A stretch of DNA of 64,000 bases from contig CM077645.1 of the NCBI GenBank assembly GCA_039707465.1, positions 59,149,850-59,213,849 on the forward strand. The letters are read 5' to 3'. The notes below the pieces were generated by a model. It was not told where the DNA came from and searched no databases. It saw only the letters and a list, made by a program, of their open reading frames with translations. Shown piece after piece: positions 32,868 through 53,700 of this stretch (position 1 is the first letter of the stretch; every line of letters begins with the position of its first letter). This DNA comes from Rhabdophis nuchalis. Its lineage: Eukaryota > Chordata > Lepidosauria > Squamata > Natricidae. Both the position numbers and the translations under genes were made by a program.

Positions 32868-32943
32868 CTTGGAAAATGTGGTGAAACTCACTTAACAGTC
32901 TTGCTTAGCAACCAAAATTTTGGGCTCAATTGTGGTCATAAGT
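32868..32943. repeat. Fragment of the TIR repeat family inside the hAT element
   Basis: CACTTAACAGTCTTGCTTAG and CAATTGTGGTCATAAGTT match the right part of the repeat at 8056-8417. Confidence 0.78.

Positions 32944-33007
<64 letters not shown>
32944..33007. repeat. (CTTT)n microsatellite
   Basis: About 16 CTTT units, starting where the TIR-repeat scrap breaks off. Confidence 0.95.
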
Positions 33008-33014
<7 letters not shown>

Positions 33015-33435
33015 TGGCTGGTCTTTGGTCTTCTGAAGATGGTAAAAATGGATTTATGGGCACTCGTTATATATAAAGGCAGCCCATGACTCTTTGGGAT
33101 GCTGGTTTGAATCCAGGAAATGACTCAGAGGATGTGATTCCTTTGAAATGACCACTGGGAGAAAAATAGATCTTTAACCTGGTTAACCAAACAGGTAGCT
33201 TGAGGTGGAAGGAAATAGGAAAATAGATTTCTTCCTTTCCTTTCCTTTCCATTCCTTTCCTTCCTTCCATTGCCTCCCTCCCCCTTCCTCCCTTCTTTCC
33301 TTCCTTCCCTCCTACCCTCCACCCCTCTTTCTTTTTCTTTCTTTCTTTTCTTCCTTCCTTCTTTCACTCCTCCCTTCCTCCTCCCTCCCCTTCTTTCCTT
33401 CACTCCCTCCCACCCTCCATTCATCTTTTTTTCCC

Positions 33436-33439
<4 letters not shown>

Positions 33440-33492
<53 letters not shown>

Positions 33493-33519
33493 CTGTTTCT
33501 CTCTCCCCCCCCATCTGTC

Positions 33520-33550
<31 letters not shown>
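33440..33550. repeat. (CT)n and (GT)n tracts
   Basis: (CT)n at about 33440-33488 and (GT)n at about 33525-33550, separated by CTCTCCCCCCCCATCTGTCA. This matches the order at 7150-7210. Confidence 0.93.
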
Positions 33551-34084
33551 CTGTTTCCCTCTCTCTTTCTTTCTGTCTCTCTAAGTCTGCCTCTCTGTGT
33601 GTCTGCCATTCTCTCCCTCCCTCCACCCGGGGAAGCAGCAGAGGGGTCAGCATGTCGGTTGCAGAGGTTATCCCGCAGCGAGCGAACGAAGGACCCGAGA
33701 TGCGGCTAGAGCAGGCGAGGAGGAGGGAGCAGCGCCCTGGGCAGAGGATGGGCGAGCGCGCCTCCACCACCTCTTTCCGACGGCCACCGCGGCGCACTGC
33801 ACTTTCCGGGGCTTCCTGGAGGGCCAGCATGTCGACTGGGAAGGTTATCCCGCAGCGGGCGGGCGAAGGACCCAAGCTGCGTGCTGCCGAAGCCGTCCGG
33901 GGCTGTTCCCTCCTCCTCGCCGGCCCTGCGGCCCGGTTCCTATGAAGCCGCGGACTGGCACCGGTCCGCAGACCGGGGGTTGGGGACCCCTGCTTTAAAG
34001 CAAATGGTATTTTTCACTTGTTATATTCTAGTCATGGGAGAGTCATTCTACCAAATGTCAGTTTATTTACTCTTTTATTAAATG

Positions 34085-34230
34085 TATATGCTACCTTTCT
34101 TTAGGGGCTCAAAGCAGCTTAAAGCAATCCATTGCTTCATCCTCATTTTTTTATGATAGTAACCCTGTAAGGTAGGTTAGGCTGAGACACACTGAATTAT
34201 ATGTGTAAAGTCGTATTTCCCTTCCTATAT
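34085..34230 (-). mobile_element. SINE fragment (3' body)
   Basis: GGGGCTCAAAGCAGCTTAAA and ACCCTGTAAGGTAGGTTAGG match the non-tRNA body of a squamate SINE in antisense. The tRNA head is missing or eroded. Confidence 0.6.
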
Positions 34231-40920
<6,690 letters not shown>

Positions 40921-42760
40921 AGCCTGGTGCTAGAGCAGAGCAACTGGTTTCTTTGGGGCAACTGAGTTTCATATGGCAGAGCTCTTAAGATACAGTATTT
41001 TTCTTACCCAACCCACCCTTCAACAGCTAAGCTTGGACAGACACAACTTTAGAATAGTTCCATGAGTTCATGGAAGAGTGGGGACCTAGCAGGGGAACCA
41101 ATTAGTCTTTTATCTGACCATAACCCAAAATTTTTGACTTAGTGTTAAACTTCAGTTAATTTCAAATCCAGGACACCGTTCCAGTTACATATAGCTGGAC
41201 TGAGATTTTCCCATCAGCAATGGATACCTATATTGAAAGATGGATTGGATGGGAAACTTGGCTGTTCAGGTGCTTGCTTTTTAATTTGTCACCATTGGGT
41301 TTTTTCCCTTCATGTTCAAACTTAACAAACTTGTTATAAGACCCTTGTGGTGCTAATAATAAATAATACAAAGTATGTCCAATATCTATGATAATCTAGC
41401 ATATCTGGGATAGCTGTACGTTTTTCCCAAATAATGGGATAAAGTAGCCAAGGTGATATAGTTCATTGGATGAACCACTTCCAATGCATTTGCACAATAT
41501 TTTGAAGTTTTTTTTTAAAAGCTCCATTTTAAATTTCTTTAAATTCCATCGATGAATTTTTTTAATTTTTCTTCTTCAATATAACTAAGCAGCTAAATAG
41601 TTTTCCTGTAGCTTCACCAGCAAAAGTTAGTCCAGTCAGCATCTTTTATTAACTGGGTATCTCCAGCCATGTTTAATCATTATCATCTGATAAATGTAAT
41701 AATAGCAAGATGTTCTGCTTATAGTTTAATGTTTCAGCTGGACTTGGTTTCAAGGCAAGAAATTTGGGCTGTACGATTTTACCACTAGGTTATTGAGTTG
41801 TAGCAGCCACCACAGGTGCAACCGTGGTCTGGATTCAGTGGCTGAGCTGGAATGATTCTCCTGCTAGAGGGTGAGACACAGACCAGCCTGTAAAACAAGT
41901 GATGATGTGCAGAAAAGACACAAATCTCCATTCTGAGCCACAGTTACCTTTTTTTTTTCTTTTGCAAATTATTTTGATAAACATTTGTAAAAGTTGTTTG
42001 GGTAGATAACCTATACGTGACAATGTATTTTTAGATCTCCTAGACATGATCTTGCAAACCTTTTATAATTAACACCAATGGAAAGGGACTTGTTTTCCTG
42101 CTGCCATGCACAAGAGGAACAGGGACTCCTTGGGTTTTATGGCTCTACCTTTTGGATTCCCTATGCAGACTTTGGCACCTGGATTCCTAATATAATCTTG
42201 GTTTCATAGCTAAGAAGCATCTCAACTTAACAATCTGCTAGGTTGATTCCAATTTCTCCTGAGCAGAAACTGTTGTTGTTTTGCAGTTAAAGAATAAGAT
42301 TGTATCCAATGTTTTTATCATTGTTTTTATTTTGAACTTTCTAACCTGCACTTTGAGGTCTTTGCTTTTCTTTAAGCTTTTTAACCACAGAGATACTTAT
42401 TACTGTTCCTTTACCAAGTTTAAACTTTATTCTTTATTTTGAGACTTCATTTATGACACTTATTTGAGGATTTTGTTTGGGAGGGGTAATTTGCCTGTCC
42501 CCCAATTACTAAGGGAAAAAACTGAAAAGTTAAAAAAAATGCTTTATAAACTCATAACTTATTGCTGATTATAATTACTGGTTGTTAATTTCAGTCCTGT
42601 AGATCTTTAATTTTATTGTTTAGATAGGACTGGGTGACAAAAAAAAATAAAACAAAATAACCTCATTTAGCAGTACAGTGGAATTGTGTTTAAATGTTAG
42701 CATATGTTTCTGCTTAATAGTAGCACTTTAATACCATTAAACATTTCTGTATCTGAAATA
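40921..42760 (+). other. MXI1: MXI1 3' UTR (inferred)
   Basis: Non-coding DNA directly after the stop, with no recognisable repeats for 1.8 kb. Candidate poly(A) signals are AATAAA at 42646-42651 and ATTAAA at 42736-42741. The latter is followed by a GT-rich stretch (GTTTGTTCTGCCATGTTGG). The true end is not provable here. Confidence 0.6.
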
Positions 42761-43715
42761 CGTTTGTTCTGCCATGTTGGTCACTCATGAGACTTTAGAA
42801 TACTCATGTTGTTTGTGCCTGAAAAAAAAATCCCTCCATTGGCCATGTGATTAGATACCCCAAATTACTTCTCCTGTAGATCTTGTACTGTTATGTTGTG
42901 TGATTTAACTCCAATGTGTTAGGCATTTACCCCAGAGCTATTATTATATTGTATAACGTACCACTTTAGGACCTGTGTCATGTATTAGAGACATCATGCT
43001 GCCAGGTTTTATAGTGTGTTCATAGCTGGGGTTTTAATTCTTATGTTCATTAAAATCTGGTTGCAGTTACACATCTCTCCTATGGAACTAAAACTACTAA
43101 GTAACACCAGTTTATATGGTAACCTCTCCCTCTAGTGGCTGAAATAGGAATTATTAGTTTTAGTTAATGAGAGTAAAGATTTCAATAAGAACTTTTTATA
43201 ATTCTGAAGCCTATTAATATGGCTAGCGTCTTAGTACAATTTGGTGGGATGGCAAGAATGATCACTGAAAACTCAAATGAGCTGTCACTCCCAATCTACA
43301 ATTTCTTATCCCAGCAAAATAAATTTGTTTCTGTGAATTCAGCTGCAGAAACTTACTTAAAAGAATGCATTTTCTCTAAGCCGAAAGGCCTGACTTCAAA
43401 TTTTAATGGTGTCTTCACCAGCCCACGGGGTCATAGTGTGTTAGAACAAGAAAAAGCGCTGGATAATCAGTTATAACACACTATCAACAGGCAGGCAGGA
43501 ACCGGATGAGAAGCCTTGCATGAGAAAATCATTTCAGGAAAAGGCTGAAGGAACAGCCTTGACTTAAAGTCTGGAAGGTTTGCCTCAAAGAATGCACAGC
43601 TTTGATAATATGATCTTAAATTAAGATCATGTAAAATGATTCTGCACCAATTCATTCCCAATAAATTATGTTTAATCCTAATGCAAAACCATTTAATCAT
43701 TCACCTTATATCATT
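42761..43715. other. Intergenic stretch after MXI1
   Basis: An 85-codon open frame at 43219-43476 has no recognisable domain or upstream context and is not called as a gene. Confidence 0.5.
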
Positions 43716-43811
43716 GGACATCCATTTGTCTGAAATGGTAGGGGTTCCTGCTGAGTAGGGAATTGGAGTAGAAGGTCCCTTCTAACTCTGTTGTTATGTT
43801 CTATTCTGTTC
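43716..43811 (+). mobile_element. CR1 3' end fragment
   Basis: CATCCATTTGTCTGAAATGG, GGTTCCTGCTGAGTAGGG and AGGTCCCTTCTAACTCTG parallel the 3' end of the CR1 copy at 19258-19345. Confidence 0.85.
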
Positions 43812-45462
43812 ATAACCTTCTTTGATGTATTTGACTTCCTAAATAAGAATCTATAATCATGATAGGCATCTCTGGAGATAATACTTTTTCCATTTTACAA
43901 AGTGGAAGAAAAGTGTTACACCATTTATTAAGTAGGGTGTACTGCAGCCAGCCTGTCATAATCTATTGCGAGGACATACTATATATTTTCATAAATGTGA
44001 AACCATATCCTTCATTATCCTTTTACATTTTGGGATGTTATACTTGTTCCTTATCTTCAATTCACAACCTTGTATATTATTTTTTCCACCATACAAAAAA
44101 TTGGATTCTGGTTTGGAATATAATCCTATGCAAGTTTACTAAGAGATAAATCCCGCTATGTTCCATGGGACTTACTCCCTTTTGTATCTGCATCAAATTA
44201 AGCCTTAGATTCAGACATGAGGTTGTATACACTTTTGCATTTAAAATGCAGGGTAATTTTTTTATATAATGGGAACGGTTGTATCAGCATCCAAGCAGGG
44301 CAGTGTGAGGCAAACCCTATTTCTCTGCTTGGAAAATCTCTTCTGAAGGTGGCATTAGCTTTGGAGAGAGAAAAATGCCACCAGTTCAAAATCATCTATG
44401 CATCTTGATGTTAGCCACCTGAGAAGGCTAAATAAGAAATGCTGTTCTCTTACATGCTATGCTTTTATAATAAGCAGTTCAGACAGCCATTCTAGTATGA
44501 TCTGAAAGTCACATTCACTGATACATCATTCCAAATCTGTGCCCTTATCTTCTACTTGGCAATACTGTGTGTATGAGAAGAATGATTCTGTATTTTAATG
44601 AAAAATAAAGATGCAAGAGGGCATTTATACTTGTTACATTCAAAAAGAAAACCAGGATTACTATAAAGTTATTAAATTTTCACTTATGGCAAGTAAAATG
44701 GCTTACACTGCTTCAGGCTGAGATGTTTTGTATTTCTTAGCTCTACTAAGTGAAAATTTCCAAGACTGAAACAGAATTTATATACATTTTATTTAAATAT
44801 GTATATTGGATGTTTTTTATGGATTATTTGGAGAGGTGTCCGCTGTATCTAAATTTACATCATTTATGTCAATTTATGTGAATGGTATAATTTGCAGTAA
44901 AAACTTCAGTTTATTAGATAAATTATAAGAGTCAAAAATGAAAAATGTGTCTGTTACTTCAAAAATGAGTCAAAGGAAGGGTTTACTATGTAATGCAGAC
45001 TATTGAGTACTTTTTTCCCCATGATTTCTTGAATCAAACTAGTGGGCTAAATTTAACTTTAAAAAACATTTTGAATGCTAAATTCTAGGATATTGTAACT
45101 TGTTTTACCAACAAGTTTAATTATTTAAAAGTTCTGATTTTTAGAAGCCTGAAACCTGACTTGGCTACTTTTATTTTTTCCCCCCTTTAGTCTTCTTGTA
45201 CAGAAGAGTTAGGGAATTCAGTTATATCCATATACCAATTCAGTTGAGCATATACCAAAAAAGTGGAAATAGGGCTGCATATTTATGTGAAATAAAAGAA
45301 GCAAAAGACAAGTAAGCAAGTAAAAGCTTCAGAAATCAGAAACATTTGGTATATATTAATCAGGTCAATACTTTTTAGGAGTTTATTAAACAGGCTTAAC
45401 TGGAAGCAATAGTTAAATCACTTTTCATTCAGACATATCCATTCTGTTTATCTCACTCTGAA
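43812..45462. other. Intergenic stretch
   Basis: AT-rich, with no gene or confident repeat recognised. Confidence 0.55.
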
Positions 45463-45824
45463 CAGGTAATTTTTAACCTTATGACTATTTATTTAAAGAC
45501 TAAGCAAAGTCACGCTGGCATTGAAAAAAGTGACTTACACCTGGTCTTCACACTTAACCATTGCAGTGTTCATATAGTCATGTGAGCAAAATTTGGACAC
45601 TTGGCAACCAGCACTTATATAGGACAACTATAGCATTCTCTGGTCATGTGATTGTCCTTTGCAACCTTCCCAGGGGGTTCCAGCAAGCAAAGTCAAGAGG
45701 GAAGATATATTTGCTTAATTACCACAGCAAAAAGGTTGTAAAATCAGATGCATCTCACTTACAACTAACATTGCTTAGTGATGAAAGTTGCTCCCAATTG
45801 TGGTCGTAAATTGAAGAGTACCTG
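45463..45824. mobile_element. TIR-ended interspersed repeat, copy 2
   Basis: About 362 bp, beginning CAGGTA and ending TACCTG. It shares with 8056-8417 the blocks AGCAAAGTCAAGAGGGAAG-like, TTGCTTAGTGATGA-like and CAATTGTGGTCGTAAATTG. Confidence 0.75.
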
Positions 45825-48800
45825 TCCTACATCATTTGGTAAATACAATATCCACTGGTATCCAAATTACAAAAAAATAATTTGGAAGAGTTTATTTCTT
45901 TGTGTACACTGGCTGACATTTTCTTACAAAAAAAGGAATACTAAAAAAAAATTGTCAGCATTACTGGCATTTTTTTGCAGCTATTTTACTAAGAAGAATC
46001 GTGATTTTATTATTTAGCTGGCCAGATCAGAAAACATATAAAGAATGATTGACATGTGCTAAAAAGTTTTAAGGGATTCTAAAGATTCCTTAAATGTCAT
46101 GCACATCTTTTCAAAAATAGCTAAGACACAAATACAATATACTGAAGTAGTTCTAGATAATATCAGTTGGAAGTACCTCACTTTATTATGTAAATGCTTC
46201 CTTGTGCTTCAGATATTGCTATATCTTTGGTATTCTTCCCCATCCTGCAATAACATGTACAATACAGGGTTTTGTTTTGAAATGTTCTTCTAGAAATTTA
46301 ACACTGCAAAGATTAAATCTTGTCTGCAAAATAAGCAGCAGTTTGTATCTCAGGGCCAGTTCATATTAGCACTGGACAAAGCAACTAAAAATACACTGAT
46401 CATTTTTTCAAGATGAGCCAATGGTTCTGCCTTTAGAAGCTTTCAAAAATAATTACTATCCTGTGCTATGCCAAAGGTTGAATTTATTAACAATAGTGTG
46501 GCAGAAATGGTCTGAAGAAATAGTCTGGCAGGATTTTCTAGTGGTTATTGCTCTGAGTCTATGGCATGCACTGATCAGCTCACTCAATCTGTACTTTTAT
46601 TTAGGGTATCTATAAAAGTTGAAATAATAAGGCAAATAAAGATTATCAGGGTAAGACCCTATGACTACAAATAACTTGAACATCCTTAGCTCTAACCACT
46701 GTATTTATATTTTATTTCTAGCAGCAAAAGAAACAAGAAACCAAATACAATGATCCCTAAAAATATAGAACAATAAAATTATTAAATCCCCATGAAGGAG
46801 TTTCATTAGGCTACTTGCTAATAGTACTTAAATACACATAGCAAACAAGTCAGGAAGATGAAAGCCAATTTACTCTATCCAACACTACCAATTTCAGCTA
46901 ATTTATTAAGGGAGAGTATACAAAGCTGCAATTGGTCATAATGAGGTGAATATATGCAGGCATTTTTTCCTCCATATTAGCTTGCTGGCTGTTTTAAATT
47001 GCTTATTAAGCTTCATTTGGAGTACATTTCAAGTGGATGCAAGCTTGCATCATGTATGTATAAAATGTTTACCTATTACAATAAATATGTAATTCAAATA
47101 AATAGCAAGATAGTTATTTTTACAGACAAAACTACTCTGGCAGTGTTGACAGTGCTTTTATTAAAATTAGCTGGTGCACAATCCTGCACTTACTGAGTAT
47201 CATGTTACTTCCATTAACTTGCTTTTTAAAATCAGTTGCTAGAAATTACTTTCCATGTGTTCTTTTCCTCAACTACACCACCATGTAGAACTTGGATTTG
47301 TAAAGATTCTTACTAAACTGAAGTACATAAACCCTGCTTGTGATGTTCAAACCTACTCATAGCAAAGGATGCAATTCTAGTATGACATCTTAGTTGGAAA
47401 ACCCCAAGGTATTTTCTTGATTCCTAGCCAAAAAAAAAACCTTTTATTGTTTTGCTACTTAAACAAGCTAATCAAATTGTAATATAATCTTACTAGCATT
47501 AAGTTTGCAGCTATTATGATGGAAAGTAAATACAATGCAGGCCCTTAAATCTAAAGCACTCATTTTATCTTCTATTATGTCAACCAGTATCTAATGCAAA
47601 AATTAGGGTTGTGCCACTATGTTACTCAGATATTTATCCGGAGAAGGGAAAAAAATCAGGAAATTTTTCAGTTTTTAATAAATTATGGAATTCTTTTGCA
47701 ATGTTTAAAGGGGGAAATCACATGGTGCTGTGATTCTACATAATACTATGATATTGCACTAGTCTAAGAATGCAATTCCAATCTTAAAACAAATGTATCC
47801 TGAACCAATACTGTATATTTTGACCACGTATGAACTTCAGTGCAAACTCACTTTTAACATGTCTTCTATCATTGTTTCAATTCCTTTGAACTTGCCTGAA
47901 CTATGGCAGTTATATATTGACTCTATAGCCAACTGGTATTTTTTGAGGATTTGACCGCTACAAAACATCCCAATAAATAAATCTTTAATACACAGATTGA
48001 TCAGTGCTAGTCTATAAAACAATACCGAAATGCTGATTGCATCTCTCTATCTGTAATGGTGCAGGGATGGTGCTGACAACATTGTTGCATTTTCATCATT
48101 GTAAACATAATTCTTTTGTTTGTGGCCATCTATATTAATTTGTTTAAATATATAAATAAATTTTATGACATTTTATTTCAAATAAGTTTGTTACTTTTCT
48201 GCTTTCTGGTATCACCTATATTAACAGAAGTTTCCAAAACACAACAGTGCTTAATTCCACTGCTCACATGCTTTGAGAATTACAACCTAGCATTTCACAT
48301 GGGTGCAGCAGCATCTGTGCTGGACACTCCTGCTCATGTTGGGTTGCATGCTCAAACTCTATAAATCAGATTAATTGCAAGTTGGTTTTTTTCTCCAGCA
48401 TTCTCAGAGGAGCCAATTTTATGATGAATCACAAGTTGCTTTTGAAGTGGTTTCTAAGATATAACAAAATTTTGCAAAGAAGCAATAGCTCAAGACCTAG
48501 TCTGGATACAAGAATTAGTTACAGACTTAGATCCTAAACTCCTTTAGTGAATTCAGTTGTGTTTGTTCTTTTCCAACAATTATAGCCTTTGTATATTTCA
48601 AAGACTACTTTTCCCAAATAAAAAAGGTACTTATTTATCCATAAAATATTTTATAACACAAAGTTTGCAACTATGTTGTTCAGTTAGTACCCAAAGGCTC
48701 AAAATATAGTCATGTACAGGACATATCATACCTTTATAAGAGCATTTTCCTCATAAATGGTAAAATCAGCACATTTTTACCTGGATTATCCATTTCTCCT

Positions 48801-48854
48801 CCTCTTTAGTAAGGCTATATCAACTTATATCAAATCATTTTAACAAGGTTTTAT
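45825..48854. other. Intergenic stretch between convergent genes
   Basis: AT-rich. No exon, RNA gene or confident repeat was recognised. The MXI1 and SMNDC1 transcripts both end toward this interval. Confidence 0.55.
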
Positions 48855-50586
48855 GGACATAGCAAACAGATTTTAAACACTTTATTTTAATAAAAGTTAC
48901 ATACAAAACTGAGATCAACACAGTAATAAAAATTATTTTGCCTTTTTGTTGAGGGAAAGAATCTATAGGTGGATTATAATCTATTAGTTATGGATTTAAA
49001 TGCTGAAAAACTGGCAGACTTTCACTAATGAATGTATCAACAAGTATTGATGTTACCTGATTTTAATTCAGAAAACAAATTACAAAAGGGAACTACAATG
49101 TAACAGACATAAGCAATGGCGGTCAGATTAATGAGCAAGAATTACTTCTGAATTATTTAATAAGAGTAATAACTAAATTCACTCTTGTTCATTAACACCA
49201 TATTTTACAAAAATATTTATCTACACTGTATACAGGGCTATACATTAACTTTTTCTCTCAAACACATTTGCAAGATTAAAAGATGTCATTACGCATTACA
49301 CACAGCGAAGGGAAGCAATTTCATCCAGAAGAGACAAGAATGCTAGAACATTTACACATGGTTTTCCAAATAAAATCAAGAACCTTCAGCTGAAGTAATA
49401 CAGTTGGATTGTGGCATTATTGGGAGACAACACCAACTATACTTAAGTATATCTGGATCAGCTGTAAAACTGAGTAAGCACTAAATGACTCTTTGCAGTA
49501 TGTTAAATTACTGCATCACAATAAGCCATTAAGTTTTCAGTGGAAATAACTTCCAAATATATAATTCATATTTCTCAGTTTTAAAGTGCTAGTCCATCCT
49601 TGAAAATTACTGAGAAAAACTTATGCAGCTCATAACTAAATCCTTATCAACTTTAACTTCTATAAATACACTTTCCAGTTTGCCAGTGCTAAGCATGTTT
49701 TTTTTCTGAAGAGATCTGCTTTTTTCCAGACTTACAAAATTTGGTATTTAGAAACGCAATACAGTTCCTAATATTTTTTTACTCCACAGAGAGAAAAGAA
49801 AACTCACTGTCACTCATGAGTTTTTTTAACTATAACAAAATGTTTGGCAGGTTTCTAAGCTACTCCATACTCAATATTAAAGTCTCATATGTAGTTAGGG
49901 CGGGGGAAATCTCCAAGTTCTTATAACAGGTTTGGACTTAGGAAGTTATGATACATTTTGATGCTAGTTAAACCATTGGATAATCACACAGCACTAATGA
50001 AAGGATGTGTGATTTGGGACAAAACCCTCATCTTGAGGAAACAGTCATTGTTAAGCATAAATTCTGTTTAGCTATCTTTTCCAAGATTGTAGGTCTAGGG
50101 TTCTGCTTTTTCAGATGAAAACCCCTTCCTATCAGCACATTTCAGTCTATATTTAATCAGAGTAAAATCCCAATAAATATTTCAACTGAATTATTTCTGA
50201 ACAAATAAAAAACAATAGTGCTCTTGTAGGAAGGTAACAGGACTGTTAGACATCAAACAGAGCAAAACTATGGGATAATTATTTTATTATATCCTTGTTT
50301 GCTTGGCAGTATTCTCAGTATGTGCCCGAGTAAAGACACTATCAGATTGAAGGCTTCAAAATATTGCAAAGGATATTTCTTCAACACTCTAACTTGTGCA
50401 TATCTATACAAAATTTTAGAACAATAACGGGGTCATCTGAATATTTGTAATAATTAAGGCTTGTACCAGCAAAAGCCAAGGGATGGCAACACCATTTTCA
50501 TTATGCACCAATTGTTTGCTGTTAGAAAAATATAACAATAAAAAGATAAATGTAAAGCCCTGCAAATATGACAATTTCCCCCTTAA
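48855..50586 (-). other. SMNDC1: SMNDC1 3' UTR (inferred)
   Basis: DNA after the SMNDC1 stop. Minus-strand AATAAA signals occur at 50283-50288 (short UTR, about 0.3 kb) and 48881-48886 (long UTR, about 1.7 kb). Which is used cannot be told from sequence. Confidence 0.5.
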
Positions 50587-50724
50587 TTACTGGGGCATCA
50601 AATGTCTGACATTATATTTTGATGTATCTTGATACTGTGTCATAGGTTTGTCTGCAATTCCACAGGTCCCAACGCCAACCTTTCCTGTAACGCTCTCAGG
50701 AGAAGCAAAGATGCTCCGCTTTAC
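50587..50724 (-). CDS. SMNDC1: SMNDC1 last coding exon
   Basis: 138 bp, VKRSIFASPESVTGKVGVG to YNVRHLMPQ, with a TAA stop (50589-50587). Confidence 0.96.
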   Translation of the reverse strand, partial: VKRSIFASPESVTGKVGVGTCGIADKPMTQYQDTSKYNVRHLMPQ

Positions 50725-53700
50725 CTATAGAACAAATTAAAAATACAATTTTAATTACTTTCAAAATGCAACAAATAATAAATTACTATATCAATAATGC
50801 AGTTTATCAGTGATTAAGCATTCCTGAATCATCAATTTTATCTATTTGGCTTATTTCTATACAAAGTGATTAAATTATATTTTACTGGGCCACAGAAAAC
50901 CTAATAATCTGAGATACACAAAACATCATTATGGATTATAACACCATAAAAGCCTCGTTATGCAAAACATTTCAAATTAAAAATGTTCTGTGAACAGGTT
51001 GCTTTGATTATTTTGGAAATATTCTGAACTCAAAATAACAGGTTCAAATTCAAACTATAGAGCTATTCTAAATACCAAATAAAACTCTGGGATGATCACT
51101 ACATCTATTTTAGTCTCAGAACTACTGGAATTCAAAATATTTTGCTTAACTCTTTGCCCTAAAGCTTTATAACCCTACATCTTTAACTTTTCTATTAATA
51201 TATCTTGTAAAATTGCAAATTACCTCAAACTGTTAAAAGTATTAAAAAATGCTATTATGAAATCTCTCATATTTCTTTTGGAAAGATTTTCAGAAAATGG
51301 TTTGCAATTCCTTTCTTATAAGGCTGAAATTAAATGGCTGGTTCAAAGTCACCTAGTTGGCTCTTTGTGTCAAAGACAGTTTCCCACCTGGTGACCATCA
51401 CAGCAACCTGGTTGTCATAACTCTAAATTTCTCCAATACACTAAGATACGCACCTGGCCTTTTTTGTTTTTTGAATATGCTCTATTGTTGAACTGCTGCC
51501 ATTTGACTTTCTGATCTTCTCGTTCCTGTTCTAGTTCTTTGATACGCTGGGCCTTTTTCAAAGCTTTCTTCTTTTTATATTCTCGTTGCTGAGCAATCAT
51601 TTCTTTTCTAAAAAGTAAAATGTCACTGAAAGTTACTTAGGTAGTTCATAACCTAGTTACCTAACCTAATTTGTTATAAATTCACTTTTATTCTCAGACA
51701 CGTAGACAAAAGCAAGGATACACTCATTAAGAGAGTCTCACCTTGGACTAAGTGAATGTAAAGACAAACTCTCAGTACAATGGGCTTCAGCTGTCCACGC
51801 CTATTTCATTCTCCAGCTGCAAAGAGTGCTGTCATTCCTTCTGTAAAGCAATCTGTGCACTGCAAGTTTCAATAAAGCACAGCAATCCTACTTTCATATA
51901 CTAATAACAAAGCTCTTTTAGAAGTCATCTGAAACTAGTCAGTTACTTCTTGCAAATGGAACAACTGTAAAACTACTTCAAAATTTGTTCCAAGGTAAGT
52001 AAATGTTTTCACAAGCCTGAAGCACTTTTGTATAGAAAATACTTAATCCTGATTGAGTGTTACGGGATTTCTTTTATTCATCGAATTCTTATTAAAACAT
52101 TCAGTCATAGAGCAAATACAAGCCTTACAGTTAACAGTATATGTTATAGTCCAATCTTTCTGAACCTGGAATAAATTCCATTATCCACAGGCAGAATCAG
52201 ATTACAGAAGGCTGATTTAAACAGTCAACATAATCCTGTATTTAGGTGCTGCACATTCACCGTTCCAAAGTAGTAGATGCCTGTTTTGATTTCGCAAAAA
52301 ATTAATATAAAACATATGCTGTCCACTGATTTAACTGGGAAAAAAATTACAAATGGCTGAAACTTTTTTACACCTCTACAGGATGGCATGAGATTTGTTC
52401 ACTGTTACATATGTTTACTGAAATAATGAAAACTAATTTTAAAGAAACATGTAGAAAAGTTAAAGATAGGTTCCTTAAATGCTGATTTATTTTATTTTAG
52501 AAAAGCGATTATAATTATAGCAGCTTACTATTTGGTTAAATTTTGCCAACTTCTATTTATGTTAGGGTATTTGATAAAAAAAGAAATCTTTACAAAAGGA
52601 AGGTGGTGGAAGTGATGATGGTAACAATAAGGATTTTCTCTTCCCAATCCACAGTCATATCCTTGACAAAGCCAATGGATTCCTATATCAGGAACTGGTG
52701 ATCTATGAGTGGAGTTTTCTAAGGAGAAACATCATGGTTCTTTGAGAAGATTAATGCAGTGGGCAACAACTGCATAGTTTTTACAAGCTTGCTTGGGTGG
52801 CTGCAACCAACATACAAAAGGAATGCCCTTCAACAGGTCTCAATGTCTACCTGGCACCATGGCAGAATAGAGGAGGTGGCAAAATGTTACAAAATGATGT
52901 AAGTTACAACATACTGCAGGCCTCCATAGTGTCATAGTTTCTGGGTGAAATGAGAGCTGCAGATGAACAAAATCCTATAATGGATGGTACACCTATCATT
53001 CCCATTTCACTCCCCCCCCATGTCTTTGTACATTACAAAGCCCTTTTACAGTTCTGCAAACAATTCACAAACTTTCTCAGTTCATTTGAAGGTGATTCAG
53101 GTGTATTTTACTTTGTCTCATGCAGCCAAATTCAGTCCAAATTATCCTGCTTAATTATTCAAGACTCAACACAGTCTGCTACATATATAGCCTGAGCACC
53201 CACATGGGTTTGGATTTCTTTTTTCTTTTTAAAAATATATTTGTCTTCAACCTATCTATATGTAATCTCTGAATGAGAATACCCATCAACATTTCAATTG
53301 CAGCACTTTTTTTAGATTGATACCACACATTAAACAATAGAAACAGTTTCCATCACTTACTTGGACATAGGCTTGTTGCCACTATCTTCCTTTGCTTTTC
53401 TTCCTTCTTCCACAGGCTTCAAATTGAGTAGAGGTGTGACTTCAGCGTTACCATATCCCGAGAAAGTGATTGCAGCTGTACCATTCTCTTCATCTATCTC
53501 TTCAATTTCAGCTTCATAACACCTGTAAAGATATCATGGCTGTAAGCATGTGAGTAAAGGTTTAAGACTCAACCCTGCAAAATTTAAACATGCAATGATT
53601 ACATTTCAATATATTTCTGATTGACAGTGGATTGAAATTGACAATGTAATTCTGAAGGTTATTATTTTATGGCAGTCATTTACATTTACTTTCTCAGCAT

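Larger units (their letters stand above)
32587..33992. mobile_element. Non-autonomous hAT-type element (1.4 kb) with composite interior
   Basis: Termini CAGGGGTCCCCAACC and GGTTGGGGACCCCTG are exact inverted repeats. They are flanked by perfect 8-bp duplications CTTTAAAG (32579-32586 and 33993-34000). The interior is a patchwork: another hAT-like start (CAGTGGTGAGCAAACC, about 32739), a scrap of the TIR repeat family (32868-32943), a (CTTT)n run, pyrimidine-rich DNA, (CT)n and (GT)n tracts, and a GC-rich block with an internal duplication (33631-33720 and 33804-33893). No transposase. Confidence 0.9.

Noticed and set aside
33125..33998. Frames of 60-246 codons in the 1.4-kb hAT element
   Set aside because: Composed of CT/GT simple repeats and a GC-rich block; no conserved protein features and both strands open.
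43219..43476. 85-codon ORF downstream of MXI1
   Set aside because: No recognisable domain, splice or promoter context; length is compatible with chance.
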